From the NCBI GenBank assembly GCA_000688615.1, contig JHVA01000001.1:3162001-3226000 (forward strand): a stretch of DNA of 64,000 bases, written 5' to 3'. This document shows positions 1 through 7,795 of this stretch, piece by piece. A model generated the notes under the pieces. That model had not been told where the DNA came from. It did not search any database and saw only the letters and a program-made list of their open reading frames with translations. The stretch's first letter is position 1. Each line of letters opens with the position of its first letter. The DNA comes from Acidobacteriaceae bacterium KBS 146 (GTDB lineage Bacteria > Acidobacteriota > Terriglobia > Terriglobales > Acidobacteriaceae). The position numbers were made by a program, and so were the translations under genes.

Positions 1-1
1 C

Positions 2-202
2 CCTCACGAAAATGAACGTGTTGACATAACCTCCGATACCCTGTTGCTGTTTCTGAGCCATCTTCAAACCCAATGCGGATGCCTGCTATCCTCGCTCGAT
101 GTGCTTCGTCTAGCCACCATTGAATCTGTGCGATTGCGATTTCCTAGGGAGAGTGGATGTCTGCTTTTGAGAATGAGTTGTCGGAGATCGTCTACGAGCT
201 GA
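2..202 (+). CDS. possible 3' end of an upstream gene (partial)
   Basis: One reading frame is open from the window edge for 66 codons and stops 46 bases inside the PilT-like gene. The residues are mixed hydrophobic and polar and contain no motif I recognise. A 46-base overlap is unusual for a real neighbour, so this may be a chance open frame. The product is unknown. Confidence 0.2.
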   Translation, partial: PHENERVDITSDTLLLFLSHLQTQCGCLLSSLDVLRLATIESVRLRFPRESGCLLLRMSCRRSSTS

Positions 203-1287
203 ATGCTTCTACATCAATCGCAAAAGTGGAGCGAAACGCTTCGTTGGATGCTCTTCTGGTCTTAGCCGTCGAACAACGAGTCTCAGACATCCTTATAGTG
301 GCAGGTTCCCCTGTGATCTTGAGAATCAATGGCACTCTGAACTCAGGTCTAGGGAAGATCCTGTCGAGCGAGGACGTTCGCAGTATGCTCCTCCCGCTTT
401 TGAATGCCGAGAGATTAAAAGATCTGGAAAAAAACAAATCGCTCGACTTCTGTTTTGCTCAGGGCTCCATCGGCAGGTTTCGCGCCAACCTTCACTATCA
501 ACGCGGCACGCTTGCTGCTAGCGTTCGACTTTTGCCAGCCCAAGTTCCCACGATGGACTCGCTTCATCTGCCCCCGGCGCTTGCTCGTCTGATGGAGCGT
601 CGACAGGGGCTGGTCCTGCTTACTGGCCCAACCGGCTGTGGCAAAACCTCTACGATGGCCGCCTTCGTGGATCTCATCAACTCGCGCAGACGAGATCACA
701 TCATCACAATCGAAGACCCGGTCGAGTATCAGCATACAAACCGCAAATCGATCGTGGAGCAGATTGAGGTTGGTCACGACACCCCGAGCTTTGCTCAAGC
801 CGTTCGTGCGGTTCTTCGTCAAAACCCGAATGTCATCCTGATTGGGGAGATGCGTGATTCTAAGACCATGGCTGCCGCGTTGACAGCAGCAGAGACAGGA
901 CATCTGGTTCTTTCATCCTTGCACACGAACGACGCTTCTCAAACCCTGTCAAGAATTGTGGATAGTTTTCCGCCGAACAGTCAGTCGCAGATTCGGCAGC
1001 AGCTATCGCTGGCACTTCTTGCGGTAGTTGCGCAGCAACTTGTTCCGGCAATCGACCAGGTGGGCGTGTATCCAGCAGTAGAGATCATGGTCGCGAACCT
1101 CGCAGTCCGAAATCTTATTCGGCATGGGCAGGATCACCTGATCCGCTCCCAAATTTCAACGGGCAAAGCAGAGGGCATGATGACCATGGATCAATCGTTG
1201 GCGGAGCTCGTTCATGCGGGACGTATCTCGCGAGACTCGGCTCTGGCGCACTGCTACCATCCGCATGAACTGCGATCTTATCTGTGA
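157..1287 (+). CDS. pilT: PilT-like twitching motility / type IV pilus retraction ATPase
   Basis: A 376-residue secretion-type hexameric ATPase expected to power pilus disassembly at the inner membrane. Walker A (GPTGCGKT) lies at about 157-164, the Asp box (TIEDPVEY) at about 184-191, the Walker B region (VILIGEMRD) at about 226-234 and the His box (TGHLVLSSLHTNDA) just after. The C-terminal AVRNLIR resembles the AIRNLI motif typical of PilT rather than PilB. Length fits PilT/PilU. The start is supported by GGGAG about 6 bases upstream. No other pilus gene is nearby, so it appears to be a solitary paralogue; a PilU-type or regulatory role cannot be excluded. Confidence 0.88.
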   Translation: MSAFENELSEIVYELNASTSIAKVERNASLDALLVLAVEQRVSDILIVAGSPVILRINGTLNSGLGKILSSEDVRSMLLPLLNAERLKDLEKNKSLDFCFAQGSIGRFRANLHYQRGTLAASVRLLPAQVPTMDSLHLPPALARLMERRQGLVLLTGPTGCGKTSTMAAFVDLINSRRRDHIITIEDPVEYQHTNRKSIVEQIEVGHDTPSFAQAVRAVLRQNPNVILIGEMRDSKTMAAALTAAETGHLVLSSLHTNDASQTLSRIVDSFPPNSQSQIRQQLSLALLAVVAQQLVPAIDQVGVYPAVEIMVANLAVRNLIRHGQDHLIRSQISTGKAEGMMTMDQSLAELVHAGRISRDSALAHCYHPHELRSYL

Positions 1288-1516
1288 ACGGGATAACTTT
1301 TGCTTTGATCCATATGGCATCGTGCGGTGTGAGGCAATACAGCGTAGGTTTTTATGTCGAGTCAAGGTTTGCCGGCGCGATGAGCCTCGCGAAATGCGAA
1401 GTTCCTCACGTTCAACTTCGTTCATGGCAGGCTTTATGCGGCTTAGTGCTTCGCGGGAATGACATCTATTTGCGGCATCCGCTTGCTTCGGCTGAGGCCG
1501 CTTTCTAAGCAGCGAT

Positions 1517-2731
1517 CTATTGCGTGCTGATCCGGCTCTCGAATGGCCGGCCTACGGGGTTGGATTCCTCTGCGAGCTTTTTGAAGGCGCTGTGGACGAA
1601 CGACCCCAGATACCACCCATCCATGTATTTGTAGGGAGTTTCGCCGGTGGTGTAGTGACCGCAAGGGAGAACCTTCGAGACGTAGTCAATGCCGAGACGG
1701 TCGAAGTTATGGAGCACATCGAGCGAGAACTCGCGGAGGAAGGTCAGGTCATAGGTGGCGTGCACGACTAAAACGCGGCGGTTTTGTGCGGCGAAGCGGT
1801 CCATGTAGGACATGGGGCTGATGGACGTAAAGATGCGACGCACGTCCTGCTGGTTCAGTCCCTCGCGCTCGAAGGCGGCGCGGATGTGGCGGGTGCTCTG
1901 CCCGGTCCAGACGACATCGCCGAACCAGGTGGAGGCGTGGTTGAAGGCGCAGACGCGGAGGCGGGGGTCGTGAGCCGCGGCGATAAAGGCGTAGCAGCTT
2001 CCGAGGCTGGTTCCCAGAACGCCGAACTGCTCGTAGCCCTGCTGTTCGAGCCAATCGAGACAGCTGCGGATGTCGATGACTGCCTGACGGCAGGCCTCGA
2101 TGGTGCGGCCGATGTTGGAGCTGACGGCGTAGTCGGAGCGCTCGAGCTCGGCTGGGCGGCGAATGTCGTGGTAGGGCTTGGAGAGGCGTAGCGCGGAGAT
2201 GCCGAAGCGATTGAACAGACTGCACAGCGCGTTGTGGCTGAAGGCGTCCGCGTTCCACTGAGGCATGACGATGATTGCCTGCTTTGGCTTCCCTGCCTGT
2301 TTTTCCGGAGCAGCCGGATACCAGCGGGCGTTGACGATGTCGTTTTCCGGATAGCGCGTGCGCACAGGAGAGGTGAAGCGAAGAAACTCCGCCGTCGAAA
2401 GTTCGCCCGATTCGGCCTGACGCTTCCACTCGGCGTCCTGCTCGAGGGTCTCGGGCCGGACGTTGGTCGGGAACAGCTGTGGATGGCGGTGCTCGAGGCG
2501 GAAGTCGGTGGGGGGCTGATAGCCGAAGAAGTCGTCCGCCCGCTGGACGATGGTTTCGTTGAGCCGGACCATGTGGTCGAATCCGGAGGATTGGGTAAGG
2601 GGAGTTGCCTGAATGAAGTCGGCCAGCCAGTCCTCTCCCCACTCGAGGGGCCGGACGATGCGATTGGTGTCGCGGGTGGTTAAAGCCGTCTCCCAGGCGT
2701 ACATCCACTTCGCGTAAAGCTTTCCGAGCAT
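1517..2731 (-). CDS. alpha/beta hydrolase (ABHD18-like)
   Basis: A 404-residue alpha/beta hydrolase. The nucleophile elbow is GTSLGS at about 240-245, and a late CGHYTTGE segment is a likely source of the catalytic His. A long N-terminal region of about 150 residues precedes the core, as in the ABHD18/DUF2048-like group. No signal peptide is obvious, so it is probably cytoplasmic. The substrate is unknown. It is a single gene transcribed away from the phage-like cluster and marks the conserved chromosome on its left side. A long antisense open frame over the same bases is a high-GC shadow. Confidence 0.75.
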   Translation of the reverse strand: MLGKLYAKWMYAWETALTTRDTNRIVRPLEWGEDWLADFIQATPLTQSSGFDHMVRLNETIVQRADDFFGYQPPTDFRLEHRHPQLFPTNVRPETLEQDAEWKRQAESGELSTAEFLRFTSPVRTRYPENDIVNARWYPAAPEKQAGKPKQAIIVMPQWNADAFSHNALCSLFNRFGISALRLSKPYHDIRRPAELERSDYAVSSNIGRTIEACRQAVIDIRSCLDWLEQQGYEQFGVLGTSLGSCYAFIAAAHDPRLRVCAFNHASTWFGDVVWTGQSTRHIRAAFEREGLNQQDVRRIFTSISPMSYMDRFAAQNRRVLVVHATYDLTFLREFSLDVLHNFDRLGIDYVSKVLPCGHYTTGETPYKYMDGWYLGSFVHSAFKKLAEESNPVGRPFESRISTQ

Positions 2732-2826
2732 CTACCTAGTTTATCAAGGGAGCGTGGTTTTTCACTTTGAGGGGGCGGAGATATCGCAGTCTGGGCCCGG
2801 GAGAGGTCTGTCATCACGACTCACAT

Positions 2827-2922
2827 CGCAAGATGTGTTCCTCGACGTCGGCCCTTGGGCCTTCGCTCGGAATGGCAACTTCTTTGAGGCACGGTTTTGC
2901 CTCGGGAGAACACATCCTTGCG
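2827..2922. repeat. 96-bp MITE/REP-like element with terminal inverted repeats
   Basis: The ends are inverted copies: CGCAAGATGTGTTC at 2827-2840 and GAACACATCCTTGCG at 2908-2922, differing by one extra base. The interior can fold into two more hairpins (ggcccttgggcc, and gaggca...tgcctc). A partly similar stretch, gaggcac...ctcccgagaacacaatccttac, occurs near 24606-24655 beyond the phage-like cluster. The element contains no reading frame and lies in the gap between the hydrolase and the phage repressor. Confidence 0.55.
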
Positions 2923-2956
2923 ACACGCTTTCGTTCGAACGATAGCTTTTTGAGGG

Positions 2957-3676
2957 TCAAACCTCAGCGAGCACGGCACATACCCTGCCGACGATGTAGT
3001 CGCCGGGAGACTCGTTGTCGTGGAGCGGAAGCAGTTGCACGGGAAACTCGCGCACATAGGGCTTGAGGATGAGGTGGCGGTCGTCGAAATCCAGATGACG
3101 GAGCAGCAGTGTGGGGCCGAAGCGCACAGCGTAGATGCTGGCCTGGTTGGCACGATAGGGCGTGAGCGAGTTGTAGTGGCGATCGAGCACGATGGCGGAG
3201 CCGGGCGGAAGCAAGGGCGCCATCGCCGTCGCCTGCTGCGCATCGGTCCGGATAGCCAGAAAGCGTTGCCAGTGGGTGCGGCGAGGGGCGGGCCGTGCAC
3301 GGTTCTCGTAAAGCCTTGAGGATGCGAGGGGAACAGTATCGATGATGGCGGAGGAAGCGATGGAGACATCTTCCATGGCCGACGACGGGGAGACGATGGG
3401 AATCATCTCGATCGGGTCGGGCTCGGGATCGCGGCAGGGCTTATGAGTACCAGCGGTAAGTTCCAGGGGCAGGATCTCCTCGATGCGCAGGTCCTGGGCC
3501 GCGAGAACACGGTCGAGGCCCTCGAGTGACAGTGCTCGTTTGCGATTGAGGAAGTTAGAGATGTGAGCCTGCTGAAAACCAGCCTGCTGGGCCAGCCGGC
3601 TACCGGTGAGGGATCCGCGTTCAATCCGACGGAGCAACTCAAGGCGAACGAGTTCGTGGAGATCGTGGAAGTTCAT
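2957..3676 (-). CDS. phage-type repressor, HTH plus inactive S24-like domain
   Basis: About 239 residues. The N-terminal part (LTGSRLAQQAGFQQAHISNFLNR) is an XRE-type helix-turn-helix. The C-terminal part follows the LexA/CI S24 peptidase pattern (MAPLLPPGSAIVLD, IYAVRFG, YIVGRVCAVL). The catalytic Ser that normally precedes Met is Ala (TAMAP), and the catalytic Lys position is Arg (LLLRHLD), so self-cleavage looks unlikely. I chose the ATG at 3676 instead of 3715 because a candidate promoter (TTGCAC-17-TAATCT, 3749 to 3721) would start transcription at about 3714. It heads the phage-like cluster divergently and is the likely regulator of the promoter at 3820-3848. Confidence 0.75.
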   Translation of the reverse strand: MNFHDLHELVRLELLRRIERGSLTGSRLAQQAGFQQAHISNFLNRKRALSLEGLDRVLAAQDLRIEEILPLELTAGTHKPCRDPEPDPIEMIPIVSPSSAMEDVSIASSAIIDTVPLASSRLYENRARPAPRRTHWQRFLAIRTDAQQATAMAPLLPPGSAIVLDRHYNSLTPYRANQASIYAVRFGPTLLLRHLDFDDRHLILKPYVREFPVQLLPLHDNESPGDYIVGRVCAVLAEV

Positions 3677-3720
3677 GTCTCTCAGTTTCTTTCGGGAGGC
3701 GATATCATTCCGCAAGACGA

Positions 3721-3749
3721 AGATTAGGCGAAAGCTTAGCTTTGTGCAA
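3721..3749 (-). promoter_or_regulatory. candidate repressor promoter with palindrome in its spacer
   Basis: Read on the minus strand: TTGCAC (3749-3744), a 17-base spacer, TAATCT (3726-3721). The spacer holds the imperfect palindrome AAAGC-TAA-GCTTT, suggesting autoregulation. Hexamers match the sigma-70 consensus at about 4 of 6 positions each. Confidence 0.45.
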
Positions 3750-3807
3750 CAAGAGTTATCCGTAAATCGTTGGATGCAGGAATTTTGTCAGAACTCCGGC
3801 GAATCAC

Positions 3808-3848
3808 CAAAGTTTGTTATTGACTTCAACTTTGTCTAAAGCTATAAC
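3808..3848 (+). promoter_or_regulatory. candidate early promoter with operator-like inverted repeat
   Basis: TTGACT (3820-3825), a 17-base spacer and TATAAC (3843-3848), each matching sigma-70 at 5 of 6. The inverted repeat CAAAGTT (3808-3814) / AACTTTG (3828-3834) straddles the -35 box, a natural repressor site. It points toward the zinc-ribbon and sigma-like genes. The rest of the 3677-4136 gap holds no convincing gene. Confidence 0.55.
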
Positions 3849-4136
3849 CTTGAAACTTTCCTTCGACGGATCCGAAGCGGAATTGGTTTGCTGGTTTTGA
3901 GCGGCCGGACCTGATCCCTGAATCGGTGCCTCGGAGGAGATGGCGTTGAATTTATCCCAAGGTTGTTTGCTGCCAGAAAGATAACCAGACAAAACGAGCG
4001 CACGGCTACACGGGGGACCTTCGGCTGAGGTTCCCGGATGGTGCCGGCCCTCCATAGCATCCTGAGCGTGCCCTTTTCGACCGCTGAAACTCATGAAGGC
4101 GCGCCAGGGGAGACTTACGCTCTGAAAGGGACTTAC

Positions 4137-4352
4137 ATGAAGTACTTGCGATTGGATCTGAAGGTGTGTGAAGGCTGCGGGGCTCTCTGGCTCCGTGGAG
4201 CAAATGCAAGCGGCATCTACTGTCGAGGGTGCGCGGCTCGTCTGGCGGAGTTTCCCGCTCCTCGGGGCAGACACGCCGGTGGCCGCAAGCGGCGTCAGGC
4301 TGGTGCGGCACGCTGCAATGGTGCGCTTGAAGTGAGAGGAGGTGCGCGATGA
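4137..4352 (+). CDS. small zinc-ribbon protein
   Basis: A 71-residue protein. CEGC near the N-terminus and CRGC about 18 residues later form a plausible four-Cys zinc site, and the C-terminal half is rich in Arg and Gly. The start at 4137 has AAAGGG about 7 bases upstream; a longer open frame from 4038 lacks support. It overlaps the next gene by ATGA, so the two are probably translationally coupled. It may be a phage-encoded nucleic-acid-binding or transcription accessory protein; the function is unknown. Confidence 0.5.
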   Translation: MKYLRLDLKVCEGCGALWLRGANASGIYCRGCAARLAEFPAPRGRHAGGRKRRQAGAARCNGALEVRGGAR

Positions 4353-4840
4353 ACGCCGCAGCTATTGTTCTCCCGATGATCTGGGCAACTGCGGTGCAGG
4401 AGCCGGTTGTTTCCGCCCCGAAGCGACTTGTCTCGCGGCTTGCGCCAGAGCTGGCCTTCTATCGAAAGTACACGGAAGGCCTTTTACGGCGGTACCTGAA
4501 GTTGTCGATGGAGGCGGGCCGCGCGCCTTCGCTGCTGGGTCGCGAGATGTTTCGCGGGAAGGTCACGCACTACCGTGTGCAATGTTTCGATGACGTGGTG
4601 ATCTTTGTCCACGACGTGGAGCAGTGCCTGAAGCTGCTGGACCGGGATCAGAACCTTCTGATCACTCGGATTGCGTTGCAGGAGTACACGCAGGTGGAGG
4701 CGGCAGAGATGCTGCATCTGCCGGTGAGGACACTGATCCGTCGGTATGAGTATGCGCTGGATCGTCTGACCCGGGTGTTCCTGGAGCGCAGGCTTTTGGA
4801 GCCGCTGGTGGCGTGTCAAGAGGCGGAGATTCGTCCGTAG
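4349..4840 (+). CDS. sigma-70 region-4-like DNA-binding protein
   Basis: A 163-residue protein. The C-terminal half resembles sigma region 4: LLITRIALQEYTQVEAAEMLH followed by PVRTLIRRYEYALDRL, a helix-turn-helix. No clear region 2 is visible, so it may be an adaptor or late transcription activator rather than a complete sigma factor. It overlaps the zinc-ribbon gene by ATGA and lies between the repressor-controlled promoter and the structural genes, which suits a middle/late switch role. That role is inferred from position. Confidence 0.6.
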   Translation: MNAAAIVLPMIWATAVQEPVVSAPKRLVSRLAPELAFYRKYTEGLLRRYLKLSMEAGRAPSLLGREMFRGKVTHYRVQCFDDVVIFVHDVEQCLKLLDRDQNLLITRIALQEYTQVEAAEMLHLPVRTLIRRYEYALDRLTRVFLERRLLEPLVACQEAEIRP

Positions 4841-4938
4841 TGCTTAAACAATTGCAGTGATTGTAGTTATGTCTGCTTTGAAAGTTGCCGATTAGTTTCG
4901 TGCAGCTTGCTATTCTGGAAAGGTAATCGAGACATGAG

Positions 4939-4976
4939 ACGGGAGAGCCCCTGATGGGTGCTCTCCCGTTTTGCGT
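4939..4976 (+). terminator. hairpin plus T-rich tail upstream of the protease gene
   Basis: ACGGGAGAGC (4939-4948) pairs with GCTCTCCCGT (4960-4969), followed by TTTGCGTTT. It ends 34 bases before the protease start codon. It could terminate transcription from the sigma-like gene or act as an attenuator. Confidence 0.55.
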
Positions 4977-5009
4977 TTCGGTGTACTCACGCAGGTGGAA
5001 GGAGATGGA

Positions 5010-5615
5010 ATGGCAGAGCGCATGACAACAGCGGCCCGGGACCACCGACGCGCAACGAGCGCGACCCGCAATGCGGCTCCGATGGAGCTGCGGGCGATGG
5101 CGGTGGAGTTTCCGACGGTGCATGGACATCCGAACCGTCTGCCCTTTGAGGGTGTGCTGACGCTGGTTGACGTTGCCAGCGACAAAGCACCCAACGGGGC
5201 GCGCGGTCACAAGGTTGTGCTTACCCGTCGTGCGGCGGAGGCTGCGCTTCCAAGTCTGCTTGGCATGGCGGTGGACTACAAGGCGGGGTGGGACGGGCAT
5301 GACGCACGGCAGAAATGCGGCATCATCACGGCGGCCGAGCTGGATGCGAATCGGCTGCGGGTATCCGGGTATCTGTTTGCGAGAGATTTTCCTGAGATGG
5401 AGGAGAAGCTGCAGGCCCCGGGATTGATGGGGATGAGCTATGAGCTGGCGGATGCGCATGTCGCCGATATGCGCGCGCCGATCTGGACATTGACACGGGC
5501 AACGTTTACCGGAGCGGCGATTCTGCTAAAGGACAAGGCGGCCTATCGAAGCACGAGCTTTCGCGTGAAGCGGTCGGCTGCGCATGCTCGACGGGCTGCT
5601 GCCGTCGTGTCATAG
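5010..5615 (+). CDS. phage prohead (capsid maturation) protease
   Basis: About 201 residues. An HK97-type prohead protease is suggested by a His in GWDGHDARQ and a likely nucleophile Ser in GLMGMSYEL, spaced as in the family, and by its place before the capsid gene. It would cleave scaffold and capsid N-termini during head assembly. The start at 5010 has AAGGAG 5 bases upstream; an earlier ATG at 4971 lies in the T-tract of the hairpin and is rejected. Assignment rests on motifs and order. Confidence 0.6.
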   Translation: MAERMTTAARDHRRATSATRNAAPMELRAMAVEFPTVHGHPNRLPFEGVLTLVDVASDKAPNGARGHKVVLTRRAAEAALPSLLGMAVDYKAGWDGHDARQKCGIITAAELDANRLRVSGYLFARDFPEMEEKLQAPGLMGMSYELADAHVADMRAPIWTLTRATFTGAAILLKDKAAYRSTSFRVKRSAAHARRAAAVVS

Positions 5616-5642
5616 CGGGTTAGAGCAAAAGGAGGATGGGGA

Positions 5643-6020
5643 ATGAGTTTTCTTGGTGTGCTTGAGGCCATCGGCAAGGGCTTTGAGAAGGGATTGAAGT
5701 GGGCGCTGGCCTATGCCGTTCCCGTCGAGAAGCTGCTGGCGTTGTTGTTTCCGGCGGTGGCGCCGGTTGCGGCGGAGATTGTGGACGCGACCACGCTGAT
5801 CCAGAATGCCGTCATTCTAGTGGAACAAAAGTATGCGGCGAGCGGAGCACAGAGCGGCACCGGAGCGGAGAAGCTATCCGAGGTGCTGCTGCTGACCGAG
5901 CAGGCGGTTGCGAGGTTGCTGACCAAGGCGGGGATCGCGGCGGATAGCGGCTATATCCAAAGTCTGATTTCGGCCGTGGTGGCTGTGCTGAATGTGCAGC
6001 AGGCTCCGAGCGGGGCTTAG
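5643..6020 (+). CDS. holin-like / unknown phage protein
   Basis: A 125-residue protein with a strong AGGAGG site. The N-terminal half is hydrophobic with one long apolar stretch (VEKLLALLFPAVAPVAAEIV). The C-terminal half (IAADSGYIQSLISAVVAVLN) resembles the end of the 86-residue protein at 22840-23100 (IADADRFTAGLSAIIDGVVECLN), so the two may be paralogues at opposite ends of the cluster. The function is unknown; a holin or membrane-associated head gene is possible. Confidence 0.45.
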   Translation: MSFLGVLEAIGKGFEKGLKWALAYAVPVEKLLALLFPAVAPVAAEIVDATTLIQNAVILVEQKYAASGAQSGTGAEKLSEVLLLTEQAVARLLTKAGIAADSGYIQSLISAVVAVLNVQQAPSGA

Positions 6021-6120
6021 AGCATTCACCCTGATACCGGAAAGCGCAACAGTATCGCGCGATAAAACTTCAGGGAGATGCTTCAGTGGGTGGATGAAGA
6101 TCACAAAAGTGAGGAGAGCG

Positions 6121-6525
6121 ATGGAGATGGAGACAAACTCTGGTCTGGAGGCAACAGTCGAGCGGCTTGCGGCTGCGGCAAATCTGCTGGAACAGGCGAT
6201 GCAGCGATTGTCGGAGCGCCAGCAGGAATCGGAGGCGACGATCGGCCGCATCTCGGCCACGGTGGAAGCTGCGCTGGAGGAACGGCTGCAGGCTGCTGAG
6301 GAAAAGCTCGCACGACTTGAGGCAGAGGCCTCGGGCAAAACCTCCGCGGAGATACAGAACGGTCGCAAGACGCTACCTGCTGGAATGGCGAACGTGCTGG
6401 CCAAGCAGGGCGTCGCGATCGAGTCTCTCGAAGCGGGCACGCTGGATGCTGCGCTAACAGGCTTGAGTCTGGAGCAGCGCATTGCCGTGAAGTCGCAGTT
6501 GCTGCGGGCAGGAATGCTGGCCTGA
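6121..6525 (+). CDS. coiled-coil scaffold-like phage protein
   Basis: About 134 residues, strongly helical and charged, with a heptad-rich coiled coil over roughly residues 10-75. The start at 6121 has GAGGAG 3-8 bases upstream; an upstream extension in the same frame is not supported. Lying directly before the capsid gene and after the protease, it is a good candidate for the head scaffold. Other small phage coiled-coil roles are possible. Confidence 0.45.
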   Translation: MEMETNSGLEATVERLAAAANLLEQAMQRLSERQQESEATIGRISATVEAALEERLQAAEEKLARLEAEASGKTSAEIQNGRKTLPAGMANVLAKQGVAIESLEAGTLDAALTGLSLEQRIAVKSQLLRAGMLA

Positions 6526-6560
6526 ACTTAGACGATTTCTGAAGATGCAGGACGAACAGA

Positions 6561-6593
6561 GGCGCAGCCCTAAGCTGCGCCTTTCTTTTTTTG
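6561..6593 (+). terminator. strong hairpin plus T-tract just before the capsid gene
   Basis: GGCGCAGC (6561-6568) pairs perfectly with GCTGCGCC (6574-6581), loop of 5, followed by TTTCTTTTTTT. It ends about 11 bases before the capsid ATG, so it looks like an intrinsic terminator placed in a 5' leader. Confidence 0.75.
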
Positions 6594-6603
6594 GAAAGGG
6601 AAA

Positions 6604-7578
6604 ATGATGAACGCGAAGTTTACTGAGATCTATGCCGCAGCGGATTTTATGGGACCGGGAGCAGTGGAAGTTCCGGCGTATCAGTCGGAGATTACGGACC
6701 TGGTGCAGCGCCGTGGAATCTTCGGCCGCCGGATCAAGCAGGTTCCCGCGACGGGGCACCCCTCGCGATTTTTCGAAGAGACCGCCATTCCCTCGCCTGA
6801 TGCGACATCCGGCTTCGTGGATCCTCGCAACATTGTGGCCCCGCTAGTGACGCCGACGCGGGTGGAACGCAGTGTTCCGCTGAAGGCGCTTGTGGCACAG
6901 ATCAATTACAACCTGTTTGATCTCGAACTTGGTCAGCAGCAGAGCCAGTTTGCCTACCTGCAGGCGAAGGACCTTGCAGACACCGTGGACGGCGTTCTTC
7001 GCACCCACGATGTAGCTCTCTGGAACGGAAACGACACCAGCCTTAACGCACCCACGACACCGCAATACTTTGGCGCGGCATCGCAAATTTCCGCCGGGGG
7101 CAACAGCGTGACGGTGACGACTTCTCAGAGCATCGTGGACAGTTTCAAGTCTGCGATCGCCAAGATGCTGTCCAACACCTCGTATGGCGTGCGCCCGACG
7201 GCAATCTACGCGAATCCTGTGCTGCTGGACCTGATCGATCGCGAGATGAAGCAGGAGTTCAATGTCGTGCTGAGCACGAAGGAGATCGCCGCCGGCGTCA
7301 GCGTGAAGACGCTCTCGACGCAGGCCGGCGACCTTCCTCTCATTCCTGAGTGGACCCTTGGTTACAGCGGTACTCCAGGTAATGGCACCGCGGTTCTTCC
7401 GGCCTACATCGTGACCGAAGACCTGATCGAGTATCACTGGCTTGGCGACCCGAATCCGCGTGTCTTCCAGCTCGGCGTGCCTGGCTCACTGGCCTCGCAG
7501 TATGTAGTGGTCAAGTTCGGCGGGCTGGTAGTGAAGGGCGCAAGCTATGCACACTGCCAGGTCCTGGTCGATCGCTAG
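6604..7578 (+). CDS. major capsid protein (HK97-like)
   Basis: A 324-residue protein. The pattern fits HK97-fold capsid proteins: an N-terminal arm, a central region with NYNLFDLE and FAYLQAKDLADTVDG, a long domain with ADP-like loops, and a C-terminal beta-rich end (YVVVKFGGLVVKGASYAH). It follows the protease and scaffold-like genes and is preceded by a hairpin/T-tract and the ribosome site AAAGGG. The second ATG (6607) is an alternative start. Icosahedral shell function is inferred from order and composition. Confidence 0.7.
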   Translation: MMNAKFTEIYAAADFMGPGAVEVPAYQSEITDLVQRRGIFGRRIKQVPATGHPSRFFEETAIPSPDATSGFVDPRNIVAPLVTPTRVERSVPLKALVAQINYNLFDLELGQQQSQFAYLQAKDLADTVDGVLRTHDVALWNGNDTSLNAPTTPQYFGAASQISAGGNSVTVTTSQSIVDSFKSAIAKMLSNTSYGVRPTAIYANPVLLDLIDREMKQEFNVVLSTKEIAAGVSVKTLSTQAGDLPLIPEWTLGYSGTPGNGTAVLPAYIVTEDLIEYHWLGDPNPRVFQLGVPGSLASQYVVVKFGGLVVKGASYAHCQVLVDR

Positions 7579-7587
7579 AGCGCGATT

Positions 7588-7624
7588 GCCGTAGCGCTCG
7601 GGAGAACCCACCGGGCGCTACGGC
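7588..7624. other. 14-bp hairpin after the capsid gene, no T-tract
   Basis: GCCGTAGCGCTCGG (7588-7601) pairs with CCGGGCGCTACGGC (7611-7624), one wobble pair, loop of 9. No run of T follows, so it is not a standard terminator; an mRNA-stabilising or processing structure is possible. Confidence 0.5.
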
Positions 7625-7667
7625 GCTGAGCTTCGCTATTCGATTCTGTTGTGCTAACCGGTGCAAA

Positions 7668-7709
7668 CCGCAGATCCTTCAACGTCGCTGCGCTCCGCTC
7701 GGGTGGGGA
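7668..7709. repeat. intergenic REP-like repeat (degenerate copy)
   Basis: CCGCAGATCCTTC followed by gtcgctgcgctccgctcgg resembles the better copy at 23306-23355 (cgcagatccttcgactgcg...cttcgctcagg). It lies between the capsid and connector genes. Confidence 0.5.
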
Positions 7710-7741
7710 CGGTTGGGATTCGGTAACGGTTTTGAAGTGGC

Positions 7742-7780
7742 CAGGGATCGGCGCGTTTACGCCGGTCCCTGTTTCTTTTT
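7742..7780 (+). terminator. strong hairpin plus T-tract before the connector gene
   Basis: CAGGGATCGGCG (7742-7753) pairs with CGCCGGTCCCTG (7760-7771), one wobble, loop of 6, followed by TTTCTTTTT. The ribosome site AGGAGG begins 2-3 bases later and the GTG start is at 7796. Confidence 0.75.
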
Positions 7781-7795
7781 ACAGGAGGTTGTGCT

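Noticed and set aside
1-156. TTGACA at 20-25 as the pilT promoter
   Set aside because: No -10 box is found at 16-18 bases; the site may be inside an upstream gene.
1749-2708. Long open frame (319 residues) antisense to the alpha/beta hydrolase
   Set aside because: Arg/Pro/His-rich translation typical of high-GC shadow frames; the opposite frame has a clear hydrolase motif.
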